Shown: positions 24,337 to 36,514 of the stretch, piece by piece | How the letters are laid out: each line of letters starts with the position of its first letter | How positions within the stretch are numbered: the stretch's first letter is position 1 | Program-made: the position numbers and the translations under genes | Notes under the pieces: model-generated | The model's database searches: none | Seen by the model: the letters and a program-made list of their open reading frames with translations, nothing else | Told to the model about the DNA's origin: nothing | From: Sphingomonas faeni | GTDB lineage: Bacteria > Pseudomonadota > Alphaproteobacteria > Sphingomonadales > Sphingomonadaceae | Assembly (NCBI RefSeq): GCF_023195535.1 | Contig: NZ_JALPNF010000011.1 | Coordinates: forward strand, 1 to 64,000 | DNA: 64,000 nt | Reading direction: 5' to 3'

Positions 24337-26013
24337 ATGCGACTTGACCGCATTACAATCGGGACCGCTAAGGATAGCGCGACCCACTCTTTCAAGAATT
24401 TGAAGAACGTTACAGTCGACTTTGACCAAGACCACTGGATTACGGTGCTAATTGGTTGGAATGGGACCGGTAAGTCTAACGTTATCGAAGCACTCGCAAT
24501 CATATTCAGAGATCTAATACAAGGTGTGCGCCGGCCAAAGTTCGCTTATAATTTGAGCTACCGGATGGGTGTTGGACCGGACACGTTGCATATCAACATC
24601 GACGCGGATCCAGATAGAAAACGTGACGCAATTTCGATACACCTTGCAACCGAGGCTGAGGCCAGAGGCGATGGAACACTAGATTCACTGATAGATGGCG
24701 GGCCCGCCTTTTCAGCGCTTCGTGGAAAACGCCTAACCCTGAAGACGTTTTTTGAGGATAGTACAAAATACCTGCCCCACTATGTATTTGCATACTACTC
24801 GGGTGAAAGTGACCGCTTGTATGAGGTCTTCAAGCCATACCTGGAGGTGTATGATCGGCAGCTTCGCCAAGGTAAGGATCCCGGCCTAAAGCGCTTATTC
24901 TATGCGCTTCCCGTGCATAGCCAATTCGTTTTGCTGGCTTTTTTGATCCAGCAGTCAGAGGAAGTGCGGGATTTCTTAGGTCAACATCTTGGGATTGATC
25001 CAGATGAGGGTATCGAGTCCGTTCTTTTCGTTCTCCGACAGCCTCCATGGCAGTCTCTCGAAGGTGACCCTCGTTTCTGGAACGCCAAGGGCGTTGTAGC
25101 TGACTTCCTGGATCGACTTCAACGTATTGCGTTGGCTCCGGTCGAAACTACTAGGCGTGTTGATTTGTCTCTTTGGAGCAAAGAAACATTAACGTTCAAA
25201 TACCTATACGTAAAAGATATCGCTTCCTTGAGAGACTTGGTGGGCGACCAGAGACCCGCTGAATTTTTTCGCGATATGGAGAGCACGCACGTCTCGCAGC
25301 TCATTGAGGAAGTACGAATTCGAGTTAGACTGAAGAAGAATGATGGTACTGTTACTTTCAGGGAGCTTAGTGAGGGTGAGCAGCAACTCCTTACGGTACT
25401 TGGTCTACTTAGATTCACCGCTGAGAAGGAAAGTCTGTTCCTACTTGATGAGCCTGATACGCATTTGAATCCCCGGTGGGCGGTCGATTATTTAAGCTAT
25501 CTGCGGAATTTTGCCGGTCAAAATGATACAAATCGTGATGATAGCCACATATTAATCACTACTCATAATCCACTCGCGATTGCAGAACTCGTCAAGGAGC
25601 AGGTTCAGATACTCCACCGAACGCCACAGTCGGCTATCGTGTCTGAGAATCCTGTACTCGATCCAAAGGGTATGGGATTCGCCAATATCGTGACCAGCGA
25701 TATGTTCGGACTTGGAACTAGTTTAGATAACAAGACAAATGATTCTTTGATAGAACTTCATAAACTGAGCGTCAAATCTACCCTTACCGACTCTGAGCGT
25801 AGCCAGATAAAAAACCTCCGTGAATCGCTCGAGAACCTCGATTTTAACTTTGCGACGAGAGATAGACTAGAACAAGAATTCTTGAGGGCGAGATTTGATC
25901 TCGCAGCACCTGAAGGGATTGATGGTGCTATAGTTACGCCTGAGAATAAGGTTAAAGCTATCCAAGCGCTGGTGACTGGGTTACTCTCGGAGGGTTCTGA
26001 GGGCGGCGTATGA
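24337..26013 (+). CDS. AAA/ABC-type ATPase, PtuA-like (Septu) defence protein
   Basis: The 558-residue protein has a single ABC-type ATPase domain split by a long insertion: Walker A GWNGTGKS at residues 40-47, an ABC-signature-like SEGEQQ starting at residue 345, Walker B FLLDEP with D371-E372, and an H-loop in ITTHNPLA around residue 409. This layout is that of the OLD/PtuA-like ATPases. The partner gene downstream is an HNH nuclease overlapping by 4 bases, the PtuA-PtuB arrangement of Septu systems. It starts 3 bases after hsdS, so it is co-transcribed with the modification genes. Base composition is clearly AT-richer than the rest of the window, indicating transfer. Confidence 0.85.
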   Translation: MRLDRITIGTAKDSATHSFKNLKNVTVDFDQDHWITVLIGWNGTGKSNVIEALAIIFRDLIQGVRRPKFAYNLSYRMGVGPDTLHINIDADPDRKRDAISIHLATEAEARGDGTLDSLIDGGPAFSALRGKRLTLKTFFEDSTKYLPHYVFAYYSGESDRLYEVFKPYLEVYDRQLRQGKDPGLKRLFYALPVHSQFVLLAFLIQQSEEVRDFLGQHLGIDPDEGIESVLFVLRQPPWQSLEGDPRFWNAKGVVADFLDRLQRIALAPVETTRRVDLSLWSKETLTFKYLYVKDIASLRDLVGDQRPAEFFRDMESTHVSQLIEEVRIRVRLKKNDGTVTFRELSEGEQQLLTVLGLLRFTAEKESLFLLDEPDTHLNPRWAVDYLSYLRNFAGQNDTNRDDSHILITTHNPLAIAELVKEQVQILHRTPQSAIVSENPVLDPKGMGFANIVTSDMFGLGTSLDNKTNDSLIELHKLSVKSTLTDSERSQIKNLRESLENLDFNFATRDRLEQEFLRARFDLAAPEGIDGAIVTPENKVKAIQALVTGLLSEGSEGGV

Positions 26014-26804
26014 AATTCATCACGGTTGCTCTTCCCCCTAATCTACCCAAAAGATGGACAAAGATCTATCAAGGCCGTGTAAGCGCGTTGTCTGGGAAGG
26101 TTACCTATAAGCTTCGCTCTAATTACTTAAGAAGAAATGCAAGCTGGAACTTGCTTAAGCCATGGCTTAGCAATTTGAGTCATGGCAAGTGTTGGTATTG
26201 TGAAGCGAAAAGCCCACGGTCTCCATTTGATGTCGATCATTTCCGACCTAAGCTCGCGGTAACTATCGATGGAAAGTCGCTCGGTCCGGAATTTGGTTAT
26301 TACTGGCTGTCATATGAGTGGTGGAACTTCCGCTTGTCATGTCAGCGATGCAATCGACCGGAAAGGATTGATCAACAGACCCTTCGTGGCAAATGGAACG
26401 AGTTTCCAATCCAGTTTGAGGATTCACGGTCCGCTCCGGTAGATATGGCCGTTGAGCATGAAGCTCCTCGCTTCTTGGATCCCATGGTGGAAGCGGACTG
26501 TCAGTTGCTGGCCTATGGCATTGACGGCGAGGTTAAGCCCTCAGGTGATATTGGGACATGGGAATATCAGAGGGCAAAGTATACAATTGATCAGTTGGGT
26601 CTGAATGATTGGAATGTTCCTGAGGATAGAAGGAAGGAGTGGCAAGGTCTCGCCATTATCGTTAGCCTTTTCGGAGACCATCCCCCTAACCACATTAAAG
26701 ATCATGTGAACCGCTACCTTCAGGATGATCAGGAATACTCTTGTTTTTTCAGATCCGCTATTGGCACTCATAGGGATAAACAGTGGATTGAAGCAATACT
26801 CTAG
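26010..26804 (+). CDS. HNH nuclease, PtuB-like (Septu) effector
   Basis: The 264-residue protein has an HNH core with two zinc knuckles, C61-x2-C64 (CWYC) and C111-x2-C114 (CQRC), around the catalytic DVDHFRPK, with H77 as the likely metal-activating residue, and N106/N115 near the second knuckle. The DxDHFRPK motif with flanking CxxC pairs is characteristic of PtuB/TIGR02646-like HNH proteins encoded next to a PtuA-like ATPase. ATG overlaps the ATPase stop (ATGA). It should be the DNA- or RNA-cleaving effector controlled by the ATPase. The C-terminal half is helical without recognised domains. Confidence 0.86.
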   Translation: MKFITVALPPNLPKRWTKIYQGRVSALSGKVTYKLRSNYLRRNASWNLLKPWLSNLSHGKCWYCEAKSPRSPFDVDHFRPKLAVTIDGKSLGPEFGYYWLSYEWWNFRLSCQRCNRPERIDQQTLRGKWNEFPIQFEDSRSAPVDMAVEHEAPRFLDPMVEADCQLLAYGIDGEVKPSGDIGTWEYQRAKYTIDQLGLNDWNVPEDRRKEWQGLAIIVSLFGDHPPNHIKDHVNRYLQDDQEYSCFFRSAIGTHRDKQWIEAIL

Positions 26805-27049
26805 CACCTTTGGTGCAGGGAAGGGCATCCGGTACGCGCCAAGTTATAGTGTCTGCATACGCAGCAGCGTCCCCTCGTCGTCCAGCCCTTCCGGCCAATG
26901 TGTTCCTGAATAGCCCATTGCATTTGATCCGTTTCGACTTAGCTGACGGTCGAATGCACGAATGTTTGCCTGTAGGACATAGCAAGAACATCAAAGGACG
27001 AGAACGTCGCTAGACATAGTGCTAGCGATGATGTTGGTGGACGGCACCG

Positions 27050-27550
27050 ATGCCAATCCGCCCCGAACATGTCTTCCTGTACCCGATCGATTGGCCCCAG
27101 CTATCGCATCTGGTCCGCTTCGTGCGCGCAGGCGGACGCTGCGAACATTGCGGGCGCCCACACGGGCAACGGGTCTTCCATATGGGCGACGGACGCTGGT
27201 GGGACAAAGGCCGGTTGTATTGGCGTAATGGCGACGGCAGACGTGTTCGCCGACCGACCGAGAACATCCTCGATTCAGGCAAATGGACACCGGTGGTGCT
27301 GGCCTGCGCGCATCTCAATCATGACCCCAGTGACAGCGCGCTTCACCAGCTGGCAGCGCTCTGCCAGCGCTGCCACATGATTTACGATGGCCCTGAACAT
27401 CGTCGTCGACGTTGGATGAACGCACATTACCGGCGTGCGCTCGGCGATCTGTTCTACGGCCCATATCCGATGCGGGGGGCGGACTGGATCACCCCGACAC
27501 CCATCAGCATGCTCGATGACAGCCGATCACTATACGCGAACGTCCGGTAG
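27050..27550 (+). CDS. HNH-type zinc-knuckle protein, function unknown
   Basis: The 166-residue, GC-rich protein has CEHCG at residue 29 onward and CAHLNHDPSDS followed by LAALCQRCHMIYDGPEH, the two CxxC knuckles and the H-N-H-like spacing of a small HNH endonuclease fold. It is shorter than and unrelated in detail to the PtuB-like protein 250 bases upstream. Its high GC content fits the host rather than the defence island, so the island probably ends between 26.8 and 27.05 kb. Substrate is unknown; nuclease activity is inferred from the fold only. Confidence 0.72.
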   Translation: MPIRPEHVFLYPIDWPQLSHLVRFVRAGGRCEHCGRPHGQRVFHMGDGRWWDKGRLYWRNGDGRRVRRPTENILDSGKWTPVVLACAHLNHDPSDSALHQLAALCQRCHMIYDGPEHRRRRWMNAHYRRALGDLFYGPYPMRGADWITPTPISMLDDSRSLYANVR

Positions 27551-27589
27551 CTCGGAGCACCGGAAACGCTGTGCCGACTGCGTCCGGGC

Positions 27590-27616
27590 AAAAAAAGGGG
27601 CCGCCAAAAGCGACCC
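27590..27616 (-). terminator. hairpin with A/T tract after the HNH-type gene
   Basis: Read on the minus strand, GGGTCGC-TTTTG-GCGGCCC (one G-T wobble) is followed by a C and seven T residues, an intrinsic terminator. On the plus strand the stem has a C-A mismatch and a T5 run only 15 bases later, so it may act weakly in both directions. No minus-strand gene upstream of it is recognised. Confidence 0.5.
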
Positions 27617-27977
27617 GGGAAGTTTTTAGGAGAGGATGCCTGAAAGGCGTCACCTTGGTATCCGGCAGGCCGAGCAATGGCGAATGCAAAACTGGCTAAT
27701 CCGGATTGCATTTCATGCACTTGGCGGGATGTCGGAGCCAAACTCATCCCTTGGCTAGCTCGGCGATAAGGCACGGCTGACGAAGGTTCGATAGCGCGAG
27801 GAAACGGTCTGGATCCCGCACACTTGATCGCATGCCCGACGACAGTCGTTCGCATACGCGCAGGTCCGATAGGCCGCCTCCGCGACACATAGCCAAACGC
27901 GCTTCGCAGCGTTCGTAGCCGGAACCTTATCCACATGAGTCTCGAGTCTGACGCTTGACCAAACGTTCTTGGTAACG
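27617..27977. other. gene-free stretch upstream of the SOS cassette
   Basis: I see no supported gene here. A minus-strand open frame (27755-28045) reads through the LexA box and the imuA start and is Cys-rich but has no recognisable features, so it is not called. Confidence 0.5.
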
Positions 27978-27992
27978 GAACATAAAGGGAAC
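27978..27992 (+). promoter_or_regulatory. LexA (SOS) box
   Basis: GAAC at 27978-27981 and GAAC at 27989-27992 are separated by exactly 7 bases, matching the alphaproteobacterial LexA operator GAAC-N7-GAAC (equivalently GTTC-N7-GTTC). It ends 18 bases before the imuA ATG, so LexA would block transcription of the imuA-imuB-dnaE2 cassette. Confidence 0.88.
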
Positions 27993-28010
27993 AGGTAGAG
28001 TCTAGACATC

Positions 28011-28772
28011 ATGATCACCGCCTTCGAGTCCCTGCCGACAACCATCGCCCACCTGCGGACAATCGCAACGCCGGTGGTGGATCACCGCATCATGCCGTTC
28101 GGTATCCCTGCGCTCGACGATCGCCTCGCAAGCAGGGGCCTTCGCGCCGGAGCACTGCACGAGGTCGCCGCACAAAGCTGTTCGATGGTCGACGATGCCG
28201 CAGCAACGCTGTTCCTCGCAGGCATTGCCGCGCGAGAAGCGGCGCATGCAGGCGGACCGGTGCTATGGGTGAGCTGTCGCAACGATCTCTATGCGCCGGG
28301 CTTGGAGCAGGCGGGGCTATCATCTGCCGACTTGATTCACGCACAACCCCGTGACGATGCAGCCTTGCTGGCCGTCGTCGAAGACGCGGTGCGCGACGGA
28401 ACGCCGTCGGCGGTGATCGCCGAGGTTAGCCGGATGTCGATGGTGGCGACCCGGCGCCTGCAACTGGTCGCGGCCGACGCCGACATTCCCGTTCTCATCC
28501 TGCGACGCAGACGTAATCGCGACCAGGATCCGCTCGCCGAGCCGTCTGCGGCCTGGACGCGCTGGCGGATCGCCAGTGCGTCGTCCGAGCGCCTGGGCGT
28601 CGCCGGCGTCGGCCGATCGCGGTGGCAGGTCGAGGTCGCACGGCAGCGTGGTGGCGAAGCATTTTCGATGATTTTGGAGGGCTGCGATGAGACGGGTTGT
28701 CTCGCTGTTCCTGCCGCACTTGGCCATCGAGCGGCTGAGACGGCTGGACCGGCACGCTACGCGGCCGCCTGA
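28011..28772 (+). CDS. imuA: ImuA, SOS mutagenesis accessory protein
   Basis: The 253-residue protein is the RecA-like ImuA of the ImuA-ImuB-DnaE2 mutasome: IMPFGIPALDDRLASRGLRAGALHEV is the typical opening, followed by a degenerate RecA-like core (GPVLWVSCRND; AEVSRMSMVATRRLQLVA; WRIASASSERLGVAGVGRSRWQVEV). It supports translesion synthesis in concert with ImuB and the polymerase. It begins the operon right behind the LexA box and overlaps imuB by 86 bases in another frame, so translation of the two is coupled. Confidence 0.92.
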   Translation: MITAFESLPTTIAHLRTIATPVVDHRIMPFGIPALDDRLASRGLRAGALHEVAAQSCSMVDDAAATLFLAGIAAREAAHAGGPVLWVSCRNDLYAPGLEQAGLSSADLIHAQPRDDAALLAVVEDAVRDGTPSAVIAEVSRMSMVATRRLQLVAADADIPVLILRRRRNRDQDPLAEPSAAWTRWRIASASSERLGVAGVGRSRWQVEVARQRGGEAFSMILEGCDETGCLAVPAALGHRAAETAGPARYAAA

Positions 28773-30473
28773 GCGGCCAGCCCTTCAGCTTCCCGTCGAC
28801 GACGATCCCGGTGCGTGTTCGGTACCGCGGGGCGGCGGGTGGCGGCCGGGTGCGCGGTGGGCTCGTGCCGACATGCCAATCAGGCAGGATGTGGAAGGTG
28901 AGATCGCAGCGCTGCCCGCGCATGCGAAACCACCCATGCGTGAACTTGGCCGACGATCGGAGGCGGCGAACCATCCGTTTCATGGGTTTGCGCAAGCCGA
29001 CAGTCACGACAGGGTCGCGGCGACCGTTGCCGCGTTTCATAGGGCGCCGCTCGCGCTGGTGGGCAAGGTCGGCCGGCGCGAAGAGGTGGTTGCCGCCTGC
29101 GATGGCGCTGCCGCGTTAGGGATCACGATCGGGATGGCCGCGACCCATGCGCGTGCGCTGGTGTCCGATCTCGACATCCGACCGTCCGAGATGGAAGCGG
29201 ATGCCGCGATGCTGGATCAGCTCGCGCTACGCGCGGTGCGCCGCTGGTCGCCGATCGCCGCAGCCACACCGCCCGATGGACTGTGGCTCGACCTGACCGG
29301 CTGCGCCCATCTCCATGGCGGGGAAGAACGGTTCTGCCGGCGTCTGCGCGCGTTTTGCCAGCGTGCCGGGTTCACCGCCCGCGTGGCGGTTGCAGACACA
29401 CCGGGCGCGGCACACGCTATTGCCCGGTTCGGGCCTGCCGACATCGCGATCGTGCCCACAGGGCGGACGGTCGACGCGCTCAGCGGCCTACCGGTCGCGG
29501 CCTTGCGCCTAGCAGGCACCGCGCTCGTTGCCGCCCGCAAGTTCGGCTTCGAACGCGTCGCCGATCTTCTGCCTGTCGCACGTGGGCCTTTGGCACGCCG
29601 GCTCGGGCTGGCGGCGATCACGCGGCTCGATCAGGCCCTCGGCGCGGTCGCCGAACCGATCACGCCGCGGACCGACGAGGTCATGCCGGTCGTCGAGCGC
29701 CGGCTGCTCGAACCGATCGTCACCGCAGACGCGATCGCTCAGGTTATGGAGGATCTACTGGGCGATATGGCCGAGCTGCTGCGCGCGAAAGGGCTCGGCG
29801 TCCGGTCGCTGCGGCTCGGCGGGCTACGCGTCGATGGCACCGAGCAGGTCGTGGCCGTCGGCACCTCACGCCCGACGCGCGAGGTGTCGCACCTGTTGCG
29901 GCTCATGAAGCTCAGGATCGAACTGATCGATCCGGGCTTGGGGCTGGAGCAATTCTATCTGGCAGCGCCGCACACCGAGCCGCTCGACGCGGTCGATCTC
30001 GGCGCGGTTCTCGCCGGTGAGGTTCTCGTGCGCGATCCGGCCCGTCTCGTCGACGTCGTGGCCGGCCGCATCGGTGCTGACGCCGTGTTCCGGATCGCGC
30101 CAGTCGAAAGCCACGTGCCCGAGCGCGCCGTTATGCGTGCCGACCCGGTGGTAGCGCCCGCGGGTTGGCCGAAATGGCGACGGCCGACGCGTCTGCTGGC
30201 CAGACCCGAACCGCTGTGGGGCGTCATCGCGCTGATGCCCGATCAGCCGCCTCGGCGGTTCGAGTGGCGCGGTCGGCCGCACAAGGTGGTCGCCGGCGAC
30301 GGCCCCGAGCGGATCCACGGTGAGTGGTGGCGCCGTGACGCGGAAGTCTGGGCGGTGCGCGACTATTACCGGGTCGAGGACGAGACAGGTGGTCGTTACT
30401 GGGTGTTCCGGCGTGGCGACGGGTTCGTCGAGGACACCGGCGATCTGAGCTGGTGGATGCACGGCGTGTTCGC

Positions 30474-30477
<4 letters not shown>
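28687..30477 (+). CDS. imuB: ImuB, Y-family polymerase homologue
   Basis: The 596-residue protein is a Y-family polymerase relative: [21 protein letters not shown] takes the place of the catalytic DMDAFFA motif, meaning the palm acidic residue is missing, as is usual for ImuB. Palm, finger and little-finger-type sequence follows ([50 protein letters not shown]), and the C-terminus has the beta-lobe region [19 protein letters not shown]. ImuB bridges DnaE2 and the sliding clamp; it is not itself expected to polymerise. The stop overlaps the dnaE2 start (ATGA). Confidence 0.93.
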
Positions 30478-33736
<3,259 letters not shown>

Positions 33737-33737
<1 letters not shown>

Positions 33738-34024
33738 TGGCCAAGCTCGTCCGTCATCAACGCGTTGTCATCGCGCTATCGGTGCATATCTTGCGGGGCG
33801 GCGTTGCGCGTTGCTCGGATGCTCGCGTCGATGTCGTCGAGATCCGGTTGGCGCTGCGCTGCCTGCTGCCGCACTGCCCGGAACGCTGGCCACTAGAACT
33901 CTACTGGGATGCCGCAGCCCAAGAGAACGAGATCGGCAGGGCACAGGGCGTGACCGCGGCGTTCAACGGGATTGTCCGGCAACTGAGGCGCGCTGGCTGT
34001 TATGAAGAGGTAACCGAACCGTGA
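33737..34024 (+). CDS. conserved 95-residue protein, copy 1
   Basis: This basic 95-residue protein opens MAKLVRHQRVVIALSVHILRGG and has Cys27 (VARCSD) and a later pair in LRCLLPHC. No family is recognised. It is coupled to dnaE2 by a TGATG overlap and to the following cupin-like frame by a GTGA overlap, so it is part of the SOS operon tail. A second copy at 36514-36801 differs at two residues (Ile/Val at about position 36, Thr/Pro near 92), and the strong conservation of both suggests function. Confidence 0.75.
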
Positions 34025-34320
34025 GTATGCGACTACCGCGCGCAGCCATTGCCCGCGTTCCCGACGGCACGCGGATCGTCAGCGTCGAGCGTATGTCGCG
34101 GGCTTTTACCAAATACCATCTGCATGACGGACGCGCACTGCACCGGTTCAAGATGGAAGAGCCGCATGCGACCCCGCATGATCACCCCTGGAGCTTCGAC
34201 ACCGAGATCCTCGATGACGGCTATATCAAAAAGGTGCTCAATTGGGACCCAAACGGAGCGTGGCATAGCAAGCTCGTCCACCGCATCCCCAGTGGGCGCG
34301 CTCGGCGTATCAGAGTTTAA
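34021..34320 (+). pseudogene. truncated cupin-like gene, copy 1
   Basis: This 99-codon frame (GTG start overlapping the upstream stop) matches the first about 85 residues of the 148-residue protein at 36798-37244, including RALHRFKMEEPHATPHDHPWSFDTEIL with the His-rich cupin metal site. After LVHRIPSG the reading departs from the intact copy and ends at 34320. The missing C-terminal half makes it a probable remnant created when the neighbouring ATPase gene arrived. The substitution run KKVLNWDPNGA before the break indicates relaxed constraint. Confidence 0.75.
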
Positions 34321-34468
34321 GGAGCTCGCTGAGCGCATCTGGCCCATTCGGTAACCTGCCATCGCCGCTGAGTACGGCGGTTCATTTTATGTAGGGAGGA
34401 AAGTCTGCCTTCTGCTTCTGGCCTTGCGTGTTCTAAGGATGCTTGGATGCTTGCCAGAACACCGTCGC

Positions 34469-34490
34469 GTCGGGCAGTCTCTCGCCCGAC
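34469..34490 (+). promoter_or_regulatory. leader hairpin before the P-loop ATPase gene
   Basis: A perfect 7-bp stem, GTCGGGC and GCCCGAC, with an 8-base loop lies 28 bases before the GGAGGG ribosome binding site. A second dyad, GTTCACGTGAAC (34524-34535), overlaps the GTG start codon. Either could control translation; no function is proven. Confidence 0.3.
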
Positions 34491-34528
34491 TGACGGCTTG
34501 GCGCTGTCCTGGCTCCCGGAGGGTTCAC

Positions 34529-36049
34529 GTGAACGTTGATGATATTGATTTCGGGGCGGAAGATGCACGCAACCTACGTCTAAGAACAGATTTGCAAAAA
34601 AGTATCTTCCTTTCGAGCTACGTTCTTCCATCTAAGTTTAAACTAAAAGACTTTTTAGATGGATATAAGTATTTCGTCTTCGGGCCTAAAGGGGCGGGTA
34701 AGACCGCTTTGCTTCAGTATGTACGCATTAAAGCCGAATCTGAAATAGGAGCTATTTCAGAGTTTTTCTACTTTCAGAGTTCATTCTCAAAGGATGAGCT
34801 GAAAGCTTTCATCGAGCACAAAGCTAAAGATACAGGTCAGGTTGTCGACGATACGAAACTGAATGACCCCGATGAATCCGTAGTTTTTTGGAGACTCTTT
34901 TTACTTTCTCAAGCGGCCATGCTTATCAAAAAGGCAAATGTCTCAGAAGGACCGGCTGTTGAGTTTTTCAAACTCATTGAATCAGCAAAGCTAATTTCAC
35001 AGGCAAAGAATGTCGGAAAGCGATATCCAAGCCTTCAAAAGTTTTCATTGACTCTTTCAAAGGACCCCAAGGTGCAGCTTGACGGCACCTTCGAGGAAGC
35101 CACAGTTAATGATTTGTCGACCTATTTACAGATGTCAGAAGACAAGCTGAAAGAGGTTTATTTAGAAGAGAGCCCGTTATTCATTTTTGTAGACGAGATG
35201 GAGGTCTATTTAAAGGGAGATGAAACCGACGCTTTACGCCTTTCGGCAATTGCTTCACTCGTGAGATCTGTCCGGGATTTTAACGAGCGTTTCTACGACA
35301 ACCATATAAGGGCTATCGCGGCTATACGCGACGTCGTGGTTGACGCCGTTTCTTCTGTGCAAGGAGAAATCTACCGGATCATTCGCGACAACGGCGTTCA
35401 ATTGGATTGGCCAGGCTCTGTAATTTCAGGACTCCATCCCTTGGAAAGGATGATCTTGGGTCGCATCGCAGTACAGGATCCCGAGATCGAAGTTTTGAAT
35501 GCGCAAAATACTGACGACGTTCTCTATACTGCCATGAGTACGTACTTCCCCGGACCTAACTCATTGCGAAATGCTTTGAATCTGACATGGTATCGACCAC
35601 GCGACGTCGCACTTTTATTTGAAGAAGCCTCAGCAATAGACAGAGGAAAATCGCAGTTTTCCGCTAAAACCTTATCAAACGGTGTCATCAAGGCGCTAGG
35701 TAGAAGGCTTTGGCAAGATGCAATTTCGGGATTGGCTGTAAAGTATAATAAAGCCGAGCTGGATGGTATTGACCGCATTCTTAGGGGTGGAAGTGAGGTA
35801 TATACTCGCGCTGAGCTAATTAGTAGAATGGATGAATTAAGCCACATGTATGATGACGTTGCCATTTTAAGCGATAATAAGTGGATCGGAGTTATTGAGG
35901 ACCTATACAAAGTAGGAGCATTGTACTCAATATCGGCCAAAAAGGGTTACAAAAACTTCTGCTTTAGAGGTGACGCCCTGCCTAGTTTAACTCATGACTT
36001 CAGAATCGGGGTGCATCAGGTTTTGCTCAAGGAACTTGCGGTCATATGA
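34529..36049 (+). CDS. P-loop ATPase (Sll1717-like), AT-rich cargo gene
   Basis: The 506-residue protein has Walker A GPKGAGKT at about residues 49-56 and Walker B LFIFVDEME near residue 222. The FVFGPKGAGKTALLQYVR context resembles P-loop ATPases annotated as Sll1717 family, often found alone in defence-rich islands. No nuclease or membrane domain is visible. GTG 34529 is preferred over the longer frame from 34424 because GGAGGG lies 5 bases upstream and the codon use changes there. It is much richer in A and T than its neighbours and sits between the two copies of the dnaE2-tail duplication, so it was acquired by transfer. An antiphage role is an inference from context. Confidence 0.72.
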   Translation: MNVDDIDFGAEDARNLRLRTDLQKSIFLSSYVLPSKFKLKDFLDGYKYFVFGPKGAGKTALLQYVRIKAESEIGAISEFFYFQSSFSKDELKAFIEHKAKDTGQVVDDTKLNDPDESVVFWRLFLLSQAAMLIKKANVSEGPAVEFFKLIESAKLISQAKNVGKRYPSLQKFSLTLSKDPKVQLDGTFEEATVNDLSTYLQMSEDKLKEVYLEESPLFIFVDEMEVYLKGDETDALRLSAIASLVRSVRDFNERFYDNHIRAIAAIRDVVVDAVSSVQGEIYRIIRDNGVQLDWPGSVISGLHPLERMILGRIAVQDPEIEVLNAQNTDDVLYTAMSTYFPGPNSLRNALNLTWYRPRDVALLFEEASAIDRGKSQFSAKTLSNGVIKALGRRLWQDAISGLAVKYNKAELDGIDRILRGGSEVYTRAELISRMDELSHMYDDVAILSDNKWIGVIEDLYKVGALYSISAKKGYKNFCFRGDALPSLTHDFRIGVHQVLLKELAVI

Positions 36050-36287
36050 GTTAATTAGAGAGGGTCGCGGCGACGATCAAAGTGCCGAGTTCGGCGCGCG
36101 ACCAGACCCACTCTAGGCCGTGAAGGTCGGTGCCGGGTTAACGCGCAGCCGCAGGCGAGTGACGGGCCGCACAATCGCGGCAATGTCGGATGCAAAGATT
36201 TGATCTGTGGTCAGCTGGCACGCGGTCGCCTTGTAGCGACGATAGAGCGCGATAGTGCGAAGCGCCAGCAATGCGCAGCGGGTTGGA

Positions 36288-36514
36288 ACGTCATCTGCGA
36301 CCGGACCATCGACCATGGCGATCTGCTGCACCGGGTCGGCGAGATGTCCTTCCCGCACCGGACCGGCCGCGGCGACGGTGCCAAGCATGCCGGCTCCCCC
36401 GATCGTGGCGACAAGGGTTGGAGCACTGCCCCTCGCAACTCTTACTGGCCGCCCCATGCGGACGGCATGGATCCGGAAGCTGTCATGAAGTTCAAATCTC
36501 ACGACTTTCATTGA
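36288..36514 (+). pseudogene. dnaE2 3'-terminal fragment
   Basis: This stretch encodes the last 75 or so residues of DnaE2 ([20 protein letters not shown] to KSHDFH) without any upstream polymerase sequence. It differs from the intact 3' end at 33511-33737 mostly at third positions and in one short substituted block. It marks the right-hand junction of the inserted ATPase gene. The 230 bases between the ATPase stop and this fragment carry no recognised gene. Confidence 0.85.

Noticed and set aside
21201..26804. BREX, DISARM or retron assignment of the defence genes
   Set aside because: No PglZ, BrxC-like ATPase, DrmA/B helicase or reverse transcriptase with msr-msd sequence was seen. The gene pair fits PtuA/PtuB-type Septu plus HsdM/HsdS better.
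27454..28045. minus-strand frames across the imuA upstream region
   Set aside because: They read through the LexA box and the imuA start, and have no recognisable features or ribosome binding site.
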